A stretch of DNA of 5,979 nucleotides, taken from NCBI GenBank assembly GCA_030696545.1, contig JAUYSA010000052.1:1-5979 (forward strand). Direction: 5' to 3'. This document shows, one piece after another, positions 1-4,795 of this stretch. This stretch comes from Hyphomonadaceae bacterium. Lineage in GTDB: Bacteria; Pseudomonadota; Alphaproteobacteria; Caulobacterales; Hyphomonadaceae. The translations under genes and the position numbers were made by a program. Position 1 is the first letter of the stretch; every line of letters begins with the position of its first letter. Below the pieces are notes generated by a model. That model was not told the origin of the DNA and made no database searches. It worked only from the letters and a program-made list of their open reading frames with translations.

Positions 1-105
1 GACATGATCGATGAAGCCTTCGAGACGGACGATTGCGGCGGCGCAGGCGGCGGCGGGGCAGAACTCGATCGGGTCGTTGGTCTGCGGGATCATGCTGGAA
101 GTCAT
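1..105 (-). CDS. Unidentified protein, N-terminal 35 residues only (runs off the left edge)
   Basis: The reading frame starts at the ATG complementary to 103-105 and stays open for 35 codons to the window edge. An excellent ribosome binding site, AAGGAGGA (complement of 114-121), lies 8 nt upstream of this ATG, which is why I accept the start. A second in-frame ATG at codon 5 is less well placed. The visible peptide begins MTSSMIPQTNDPIEF and contains a CPAAAC segment (Cys16, Cys21), then an alanine-rich stretch and VRLEGFIDHV. There is no signal peptide or transmembrane segment in the visible part. I do not recognise the family, and 35 residues are too few to assign a function. Upstream lie a hairpin and a full-consensus CtrA box, so cell-cycle control is plausible (inference). 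Confidence 0.6.
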   Translation of the reverse strand, partial: MTSSMIPQTNDPIEFCPAAACAAAIVRLEGFIDHV

Positions 106-113
106 GGGGCGCG

Positions 114-121
114 TCCTCCTT
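114..121 (-). promoter_or_regulatory. Strong Shine-Dalgarno site of the left-edge gene
   Basis: Reading the minus strand, the sequence is AAGGAGGA, 8 nt from the ATG at 105. It matches the 16S anti-Shine-Dalgarno almost perfectly. It is the main evidence that the short partial frame at the left edge is a real gene start. Confidence 0.7.
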
Positions 122-141
122 CGCCGGGTGGCTGCCTCTGA

Positions 142-160
142 GAGCTGCTTTTAGCAGCTC
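142..160 (-). repeat. Perfect 8-bp inverted repeat (hairpin) in the leader of the left-edge gene
   Basis: GAGCTGCT (142-149), loop TTT, AGCAGCTC (153-160): a perfect 8-bp stem with a 3-nt loop. No T-run follows on either strand, so it is not a typical intrinsic terminator. It lies between the CtrA box and the ribosome binding site of the minus-strand gene starting at 105. If transcription starts just downstream of the CtrA box, the hairpin would sit near the 5' end of the mRNA, where it could stabilise the message or act as an operator (inference). Confidence 0.5.
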
Positions 161-193
161 CCGGCGGCCATTGGCACGATTGCGCGCGAAGAG

Positions 194-209
194 TTAACGA
201 GGTCTTAAC
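194..209 (-). promoter_or_regulatory. Full-consensus CtrA box (TTAA-N7-TTAAC)
   Basis: The stretch reads TTAA, seven bases, TTAAC. Because the base before the first TTAA is G, the minus strand also matches (TTAA-N7-TTAAC). This is the binding consensus of CtrA, the master cell-cycle response regulator of alphaproteobacteria. By eye, these are the only two TTAA tetramers in the window. The box centre is about 95 bp upstream of the ATG at 105. A weak -10-like GCCAAT (complement of 170-175) sits 17 nt past the minus-strand GTTAAC, the geometry of a CtrA-activated promoter in which the box overlaps the -35 region. The left-edge gene is therefore the likely target (inference). Confidence 0.6.
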
Positions 210-279
210 CGCACCTATCCAGCGTGCTGGGAGGCCCGGTTTCAAAGGGTTTGGTTGTGGATGGACGGTGTGTTCCGGC

Positions 280-465
280 TCAGCCGGGAAGCTTGCCGGA
301 CTTCCAGAGTTCCTGGAGGTGCTGAAGGATGATCATCTTCGCAGCTTCCGCCCGGCTGGCCCCATAGAGGCCAGTTTCAACAAGAATTTCAAGGCGCTCG
401 GCTGCCTTGGCGGGCAGCACGATTGTGAAAGGCTTGGTCTCTGCGCTGGCGGGCGGCTTGGCCAT
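280..465 (-). CDS. Small ribbon-helix-helix-like DNA-binding protein (61 aa)
   Basis: A 61-residue protein whose layout fits the RHH (Arc/MetJ) fold. A short, disordered, proline-rich start (residues 1-11) is followed by an alternating beta strand, PFTIVLPA (12-19), a first helix (about 20-31), a turn with glycines (TGLYGAS, 32-38), and a second helix rich in A/I/L (about 39-54). RHH proteins dimerise through the strand, which contacts the DNA major groove, and usually repress their own promoter. An in-frame TGA lies three codons upstream of the ATG, so the frame cannot extend further. There is no clear Shine-Dalgarno, so translation may be weak or the mRNA nearly leaderless. It is transcribed divergently from a second RHH-like gene, sharing a palindrome-rich gap of about 90 bp. 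No toxin gene adjoins it, so I call it a regulator rather than an antitoxin. The fold assignment is by pattern only. Confidence 0.7.
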   Translation of the reverse strand: MAKPPASAETKPFTIVLPAKAAERLEILVETGLYGASRAEAAKMIILQHLQELWKSGKLPG

Positions 466-466
466 A

Positions 467-501
467 CATTGTCATTGCAATGTCTTCGCAATGCTTGCAA
501 G
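467..501. promoter_or_regulatory. Palindrome cluster between divergent RHH genes, candidate shared operator
   Basis: This stretch holds two perfect palindromes with the same TTGCAA core: CATTGCAATG (473-482) and CTTGCAAG (494-501). Their centres are 20 bp apart, close to two DNA helical turns. Extra half-sites are present: CATTG at 467-471 and CAATG at 489-493; the GCAATG copies at 477-482 and 488-493 are 11 bp apart. RHH repressors commonly bind as dimers of dimers to short repeated or inverted half-sites spaced by helical turns. The cluster directly abuts the start of the minus-strand RHH gene (465) and lies about 55 bp upstream of the plus-strand RHH start (557). Autoregulation of both genes is the natural inference. 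No convincing -35/-10 pair was found. Confidence 0.5.
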
Positions 502-556
502 GTGATTCTCGCTACGGGCGTCGGGGGGCAACCGACAGCTGCTAATGGAATCTCCG

Positions 557-769
557 ATGACCAAAACAGCAAATCGCCAGCCGCTGACCGTCAGGCTCGA
601 TCCTGCGTCGAAGAAACTGTTCTCGGAAGAGGCGGAAAAGTGCGGGCTCGAGGCCGGCGTCGCGGCGCGGCAGATCCTCGAGCTGTATGTGCAGCGCCTG
701 CGCGAAAGCGGCGACTACATCCAGACGCTGGCGGATTTTTCCGCGGCGCTGAAGACGAAGGCGGCCTGA
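557..769 (+). CDS. Small ribbon-helix-helix-like DNA-binding protein (70 aa), upstream of the PP2C phosphatase
   Basis: A 70-residue protein with an RHH-like pattern: a beta strand, PLTVRL (residues 9-14), helix 1 (about 16-29), a turn around CGLEAG (29-34), helix 2 (about 35-50), and a C-terminal helical tail with DYIQTLADFSAAL. It resembles the divergent 61-aa neighbour in order and in several positions (T-V-x-L strand, G-L turn, helix 2 ending in L-x-x-S-G), so the two may be distant paralogues. An ATG four codons upstream (545) is in frame but has no ribosome binding site. The ATG at 557 has a weak GGAA (547-550) 6 nt upstream, so I prefer it. The PP2C gene begins 38 bp after the stop on the same strand, suggesting co-transcription. 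The role could be repressor or phosphatase-linked regulator; there is no toxin partner in sight. Confidence 0.72.
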   Translation: MTKTANRQPLTVRLDPASKKLFSEEAEKCGLEAGVAARQILELYVQRLRESGDYIQTLADFSAALKTKAA

Positions 770-807
770 GGCTTTAGGAAGCGCGCTCGCGCTCCGGAGC
801 CTTGTCC

Positions 808-1656
808 ATGAAACTGATCGACTCGATTTCCTTCCCCGGCTCGAAGCTTGGCGGGGGAATGAAGACCGGCACGGGCGACGATCGCTACGCGTTCGACGAA
901 GCGGCGAACTGGGCCTGCGTGATCGATGGCGCGACGGATGTCGGCCCGGTGCGCATCTTCTCCGCGGCTGAATCGGACGCCGCGCGCTATGCCGAAATCT
1001 TCGCGGGCGAGATCGTTGCTGGGCCGGCCGATGCGCGCGAGATTCCGCAGGCTTGGTTCGAGCGCCTGCTGCCGCGCATCCGCAAGGCGGTTGAGCGCGA
1101 AGTGAAGATCCCGCTGAAGGATGCGCCGCTCGCGAGCTATCCGACGGCGGCGGCGACATGGGTGCGCGCAAAGAACGGCAAGCTTGAAGGCGCGACGCTG
1201 GGCGATTCCATCGCGATCGTGCGGACGCCAGCAGGCGAGGTGACGGTGTTCGGCGAGGCGGGCAAGCCGGCGGACGAACAGAAGCGCGCCGTGAAGGTGA
1301 TGGCCATGACGCCCGAAGAGCGTCTGAAATGGCTGCAGGACGTGCGCGCGATCCACAACACGCCGAACGGCTATTGGGTGTTTGGCGTTCAGCCCGAGGC
1401 GGCGGCGCACATCGTCTATCAGACGGCGGATGCGCCTGCGGGCACACAGGTTCTGGTGATGACGGATGGCTTCTATCGCCTGGTGTCCCCGTACGGCCGC
1501 TATACCGATGCGCAGCTGATCGAAGCGGTCGCCGCGCGGGGCCTCGGTGAGTTGATGCGCGAGCTGCGTGGCATGGAAGCCTCGCCCGAGGACGACGCGA
1601 AGATCGGGCGGTTCAAGACGAGCGACGATGCAACGGCGTTGTTGCTGGAGGTTTGA
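808..1656 (+). CDS. PP2C-family (PPM) protein phosphatase, 282 aa, cytoplasmic
   Basis: A metal-dependent serine/threonine protein phosphatase-like protein. Expected PPM landmarks appear in order: an early acidic motif GTGDDRYAF (Asp24/Asp25), the metal-binding DG motif VIDGATD (Asp40-Gly41), a central T-L-G-D-S strand, the late motif VLVMTDGFYRL (Asp220-Gly221), and the C-terminal DDAT (Asp273-Asp274). The aspartates at 24/25, 40, 220 and 273 are the usual Mn/Mg ligands, so it is probably active. The second motif is DGATD rather than the classic DGMGG, a divergence seen in atypical bacterial members. The length suits a stand-alone catalytic domain. There is no signal peptide or transmembrane helix. 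The start ATG at 808 has GGAG (796-799) 8 nt upstream; a TTG at 802 is too close to that site. The gene probably shares an operon with the RHH gene 38 bp upstream. No partner kinase lies in the window, so its substrate is unknown. Confidence 0.82.
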   Translation: MKLIDSISFPGSKLGGGMKTGTGDDRYAFDEAANWACVIDGATDVGPVRIFSAAESDAARYAEIFAGEIVAGPADAREIPQAWFERLLPRIRKAVEREVKIPLKDAPLASYPTAAATWVRAKNGKLEGATLGDSIAIVRTPAGEVTVFGEAGKPADEQKRAVKVMAMTPEERLKWLQDVRAIHNTPNGYWVFGVQPEAAAHIVYQTADAPAGTQVLVMTDGFYRLVSPYGRYTDAQLIEAVAARGLGELMRELRGMEASPEDDAKIGRFKTSDDATALLLEV

Positions 1657-1805
1657 ACAGGGGAGATGTCCCTACCTGCGGTGGTGAAAAAGATCGTCTG
1701 TGATCGACGCCATTGACCGTTGCGCCAGAAATGACAACGGTTGTCCTGCTGGCTCATGGGGAAGCCGAGTTGCAACGCGATGTATCTGCAGGCGGGGGGG
1801 GGAAT
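1657..1805 (+). promoter_or_regulatory. Leader/promoter region of the lipoprotein gene with two inverted repeats
   Basis: This 149-bp gap lies between the phosphatase stop and the lipoprotein ATG. It contains an inverted repeat GACAAC-G-GTTGTC (1733-1745) and a perfect palindrome GTTGCAAC (1769-1776). The palindrome has the same TTGCAA core as the two sites between the RHH genes. A TTGACC (1713-1718) resembles a -35 element, but no good -10 follows at 16-18 bp. No intrinsic terminator for the phosphatase gene is visible: the GGGA/TCCC mini-stem near 1660 has no T-run. The size and content of the gap suggest the lipoprotein has its own regulated promoter (inference). Confidence 0.35.
1794..1802 (+). 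repeat. G9 homopolymer at the ribosome binding site of the lipoprotein gene
   Basis: Nine consecutive G residues end 3 nt before the lipoprotein ATG (1806) and occupy the position of the Shine-Dalgarno sequence. Long G runs are prone to slipped-strand changes in length. A change here would shift the ribosome binding site relative to the ATG. It would also shift the frame of any translation begun at the in-frame upstream ATG (1731) or TTG (1713). Whether the tract varies cannot be judged from one sequence. Confidence 0.55.
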
Positions 1806-3368
1806 ATGTCATTGAAAGAATCGGCCAAGCGCGGTGCGGTACTTTTGGCTGTGGCGCTGTCAGCGTGTGGCGGGCCGACGGCCACTCCTGCTGCAACTGC
1901 TTCGGCGCAGGAAGTCACGCGCGTGGCTGATGAGCTTCTTGACGGTTGGGTGGAAGTGCGACCCGAGCCCAATCTCAGCCTGCAGATGCGGGACGGCTGG
2001 AGCGCCAATCGCGCCGAGGACGGCAAGGGGCCGATCGTGTTCACCGGCCCGAAGGGTGCGCGTGTGGTGGTCTGGCCGATGTTCGTCGCCAGCGCGGCAA
2101 AAATGCCCACACCCGAAGCTGTGCTTACCGACTTCGCCAAACGCGATGGCAACGCGTTCAAGTGGGATGCGCCCGCAACATTCGGAAAAGATGGCGTGCG
2201 GATGTTCGGGCAGTCCGCCGACGCAGTCGCACAGGCAAGCTTCGTCTATAACAAGACTTCAGTTGGCATGGCGGGTTACTGGTATCTCACATCGGCCCCT
2301 CGCGCGGACTACGCCGCACTGCAGCCGATCTTCGCGGGCCTGATGAAGGGCGTCAGGATTTACGGCTCTGGCAATCAGGTCGCTGCGCGACCGGCCCAGA
2401 CTTATGTTGCGTGGCAGGAGCCGAACGAAGGAGCCTATGTCGCGCAGGTGCCCAAGGATTGGCGAGTCCGGGGCGGCATCATTCGTCCTGATCCGCTTCG
2501 CCTTCTTGATCCGATCGAACTGACGTCTCCGGACGACAAGGTCCATGTGTTCTCAGGCGATGGAAATCTGGGGCTGTTCAAAACGCCAACCCAGATGGAA
2601 TTGCAGATGGGCCTCCGGGAAGGCAGTCAGAACGGCGCCGCTGTTCTGATGCGCTATCGCCCAGCCGTGCAGCTGTTGCCCGATTTTCTGCAGAAGCGCT
2701 TTGGCGCCCGTTGCGGCGTGTTGAAGATCGATGACGTGCTGAACCAGCAGGACATAGCGGATGAAGCGAATGCGCAACTCGCCGCCAGCACGGCTCCGGG
2801 AAATTTCCAGCGGGTGGACGTGGCAGCGGCGGCTTTCCATTGCGGGTCAGATTCCGTCGGCGTGGTGCAGATGGCGACATACATGACCGGCATCGAAGCG
2901 CAGTACGGCAGCGAGGGCTTCGGGATGTGGCAGGTCTCCGGTGTCGGAGGGTTCATCGCGCCCGAGGATCGAGCCGCCGAAGCCGGTGAAGTGATCATCA
3001 AGCTGTTGACTACGCGCAAAGTGAACAAGCAGTGGGCGCAAGGCAACCAGCAGATGGTCGCGCAGATCACGGCCATGAGCCAAAAGGCGGCAGCGGACCT
3101 GTCTGCCCAGATCGCCAGCCGGTATTCCGTATCGTCCAGCGGCACGAGCGGTGGATCGAATGGGTCCGTCAGCGATGATCTGAGCCGGCGCTGGCAGAAC
3201 AGCACAATGGACCAGACAGATGTGGTCGATCAGGCGACAGGTGAACGTTACAAGGTGGAGTCTGGTTCAAGCTATTACTGGATCAACCAGCAGGGCACGA
3301 GCATCGCAGGCACCAATGCGCCTTCGCAACCATCCATCGACTACGCGCAGATGACCCAACTGCCGTAA
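1806..3368 (+). CDS. Secreted lipoprotein of unknown function, 520 aa
   Basis: The N-terminus is a lipoprotein signal peptide: charged start MSLKESAKR, hydrophobic core AVLLAVA, lipobox LSAC with the lipidated Cys21, then GG. There is no Asp at +2, so outer-membrane anchoring is likely. A low-complexity linker (about 22-36) follows. Two regions look related: about 47-186 (SLQMRDGW...VVVWPMF) and about 199-260 onward (AYVAQVPKDW...KVHVFSGD). Both read as a strand, a basic/Trp turn and a charged hairpin, suggesting a duplicated beta-rich domain. Cys303 and Cys346 could form a disulfide. A helical, Gln/Ala-rich segment (about 390-438), a Ser/Gly linker (441-457) and a compact C-terminal module end the protein; that module runs from Trp463 to about 518 and contains TGERYKVESGSSYYWINQQG. 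This start is chosen for the lipobox; the in-frame upstream starts at 1713 and 1731 would bury it. I do not recognise a named family or enzymatic motif. Confidence 0.85.
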   Translation: MSLKESAKRGAVLLAVALSACGGPTATPAATASAQEVTRVADELLDGWVEVRPEPNLSLQMRDGWSANRAEDGKGPIVFTGPKGARVVVWPMFVASAAKMPTPEAVLTDFAKRDGNAFKWDAPATFGKDGVRMFGQSADAVAQASFVYNKTSVGMAGYWYLTSAPRADYAALQPIFAGLMKGVRIYGSGNQVAARPAQTYVAWQEPNEGAYVAQVPKDWRVRGGIIRPDPLRLLDPIELTSPDDKVHVFSGDGNLGLFKTPTQMELQMGLREGSQNGAAVLMRYRPAVQLLPDFLQKRFGARCGVLKIDDVLNQQDIADEANAQLAASTAPGNFQRVDVAAAAFHCGSDSVGVVQMATYMTGIEAQYGSEGFGMWQVSGVGGFIAPEDRAAEAGEVIIKLLTTRKVNKQWAQGNQQMVAQITAMSQKAAADLSAQIASRYSVSSSGTSGGSNGSVSDDLSRRWQNSTMDQTDVVDQATGERYKVESGSSYYWINQQGTSIAGTNAPSQPSIDYAQMTQLP

Positions 3369-3375
3369 GCGTGAG

Positions 3376-4650
3376 CTACCTGTCGCCGCCCTTGTAAGTC
3401 ACGCCGCCCTTCATCACGAATGCCGGTGTTTCCAGAACGCGGATGTCCTGCAGCGGGTCGCCGGTCACGCCGACGAGATCGCCGAAGGCGCCTGGCTTGA
3501 TGACGCCGACCTTGTCTTTCTGGCCAAGGGCTTCGGCCGCATTGATGGTTGCGGTCTGGATCGCCTGCAGCGGCGTTGCGCCATAGCGCGTCATGACGCT
3601 GAACTGCTTGGCGTTGTCTCCGTGCGGATAGACGCCGCTGTCGGTGCCATAGACCATCTTCACGCCCGCCTTCAGCGCCTTGCGGAAGCCCTCGCGCTGC
3701 ACTTCCGCGATCTCGCGATCTTTCCGCATATTGTCTTCGAGCACGCCGTTCTTCGTACCCTCTGCCTGGGTGTATTCGGTGTTGTAGATATCCATCGACA
3801 GCCACGTGCCCATCTTCTTCGCGGCGGCGATGCCTTCATCGTCGATCAGGCTGGCGTGTTCGATCGTGTCGATGCCGGCGAGGGCGGCGTCGCGGATGCC
3901 GCTTGCGCCGTGCGCGTGGGCGGCGACTTTGAGCCCCCACATGTGGGCTTCCTCGGCGATGGCTTTCATCTCGGCAAAGGAAAGCTGCTGCTGGCCGACT
4001 TCGGTGTTGTGGGAGAAGACGCCGCCGGTCGCGCAGATCTTGATCACCTCGGCGCCGTATTTGCGGATCTCGCGCACGCGCTTGCGGCCTTCATCGGGGC
4101 TGTCGGCATTGTAGGGGTTGTGCGCTTCGAACGAAGGCGGCAGGCCGGTGGCGTCGCAATGACCGCCTGTTGCGCCGAACGAATAGCCGGCCGGCACGAT
4201 GCGTGGGCCATCGATCTTGCCGCCTTCGATGGCCTGCTTGAGCGCGACGTCGTTCCAGGCGCCAGCGCCGACATTGCGCACCGTGGTGAAGCCCGCCTCC
4301 AGCGTCTTCTTCGCGTTCGGAACAGCGATGACCGACCAGTAGCTGTCGGTGAGCTGCAGGCCGCCATAGCCGCCGACGACAGGATCGGAATCCAGATGGG
4401 TGTGCATGTCGATCAGGCCGGGCAGGAGCGTCACGCCCGGCAACTCGATCACGATGGCGGCGGAGGGAACCTGCAGGCGATCGCGCACGCCGACCAGTGT
4501 GATGACGCCGTCCTGGATGATGACTGCGGGCTCGACGATCATGCGGCCGGTTGTGACATCCAGCATCCGGTCTGCCGTGACATAGACATTCTGCGCCAGG
4601 GCAGCCGGAGCGGCGGCCGCCATCAGGGCCGTCAGGATCAATGCACGCAT
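3376..4650 (-). CDS. Secreted metal-dependent amidohydrolase, COG1228 Xaa-Pro dipeptidase/carboxypeptidase-like, 424 aa
   Basis: An amidohydrolase-superfamily enzyme with a TIM-barrel and binuclear metal centre. Ligand motifs appear in canonical order: HTH (His83, His85) after the strand TLLPGLIDM; a candidate carbamylated Lys204 in EVIKICATGG; AAHAHG (His245/His247); TIEHAS (His265); and the catalytic Asp337 in YGTDSG. The small N-terminal beta sandwich (ADRMLDVTTGRMI) and the C-terminal GVIKPGAFGDLVGV complete the fold. This pattern fits the COG1228 group, which includes bacterial prolidases and Xaa-Arg/Lys carboxypeptidases. The exact peptide substrate cannot be read from sequence. Residues 1-19 form a signal peptide cleaved after AALA, placing the enzyme in the periplasm. 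The start is fixed by GGGAGGA just upstream; a frame extension to 4767 lacks a ribosome site and would hide the signal peptide. It converges on the lipoprotein gene with a 7-bp gap and diverges from the PEP mutase-like gene. Confidence 0.9.
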   Translation of the reverse strand: MRALILTALMAAAAPAALAQNVYVTADRMLDVTTGRMIVEPAVIIQDGVITLVGVRDRLQVPSAAIVIELPGVTLLPGLIDMHTHLDSDPVVGGYGGLQLTDSYWSVIAVPNAKKTLEAGFTTVRNVGAGAWNDVALKQAIEGGKIDGPRIVPAGYSFGATGGHCDATGLPPSFEAHNPYNADSPDEGRKRVREIRKYGAEVIKICATGGVFSHNTEVGQQQLSFAEMKAIAEEAHMWGLKVAAHAHGASGIRDAALAGIDTIEHASLIDDEGIAAAKKMGTWLSMDIYNTEYTQAEGTKNGVLEDNMRKDREIAEVQREGFRKALKAGVKMVYGTDSGVYPHGDNAKQFSVMTRYGATPLQAIQTATINAAEALGQKDKVGVIKPGAFGDLVGVTGDPLQDIRVLETPAFVMKGGVTYKGGDR

Positions 4651-4795
4651 GAAGTCCTCCCACGCAGGCAGTCTTGATGCTCTGGCCTGACGGCTGCGTA
4701 AAGCGGGACTGCACGGATCGCATGAAAAATCGACGTGGTTGCCGGGTACATTGGCGGATAAAAGCATACGTCTGGACGATCAGGAGAACAGCGCC
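4651..4795. promoter_or_regulatory. Divergent promoter region between the amidohydrolase and PEP mutase-like genes
   Basis: This 145-bp gap must hold promoters for both divergent genes. At the left end is the amidohydrolase Shine-Dalgarno GGAGGA (complement of 4655-4660), 4 nt from its ATG. At the right end is AGGAG (4782-4786), 9 nt before the ATG at 4796. An AT-richer patch (4722-4730 and 4757-4768) includes GATAAAAG, a possible -10 for the plus gene. TTGCCG at 4739-4744 is only 14 bp from TAAAAG, so I make no firm promoter call. No strong palindrome was seen. Confidence 0.4.

Noticed and set aside
171..186. Sigma-54-like TGGCAC...TTGC
   Set aside because: Only 2 bases separate the two elements, whereas the sigma-54 promoter needs 5 between TGGCAC and TTGC.
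219..230. CCAGC-GT-GCTGG hairpin after the 61-aa RHH gene as a terminator
   Set aside because: The stem is 5 bp with a 2-nt loop and no T-run on the minus strand.
255..264. DnaA-box-like TTGTGGATG near the CtrA box, suggesting an origin
   Set aside because: Only a partial match to the 9-mer, a single copy, no AT-rich unwinding region and no origin-associated genes.
520..536. GTCGG...CCGAC inverted repeat before the plus-strand RHH gene
   Set aside because: A 5-bp stem of only G/C and one T with a 7-nt spacer is expected by chance in GC-rich DNA and has no supporting context.
280..769. Toxin-antitoxin locus
   Set aside because: Both small genes look like RHH proteins, but neither has a RelE, PIN, Fic or other toxin-like neighbour. 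The adjacent gene is a PP2C phosphatase.
268..777. A 169-codon plus-strand open frame spanning both RHH genes
   Set aside because: It is antisense to one RHH-like gene and out of frame with the other, both of which have a recognisable fold pattern. Its own product is low-complexity Arg/Gly/Ala sequence typical of shadow frames in GC-rich DNA.
542..1447. A 301-codon minus-strand open frame under the phosphatase
   Set aside because: The product is extremely rich in Arg, Ser and Pro, with no domain. The opposite strand carries complete PP2C motifs.
1713..1805. N-terminal extension of the lipoprotein from TTG 1713 or ATG 1731
   Set aside because: Neither has a ribosome binding site, and the extension would place 25-31 residues before a textbook lipoprotein signal peptide.
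3622..4677. A 351-codon plus-strand open frame antisense to the amidohydrolase
   Set aside because: The amidohydrolase frame has every metal ligand, a signal peptide and a strong ribosome site. The antisense frame mirrors its codon bias (many His/Asp/Ala) and has no convincing start.
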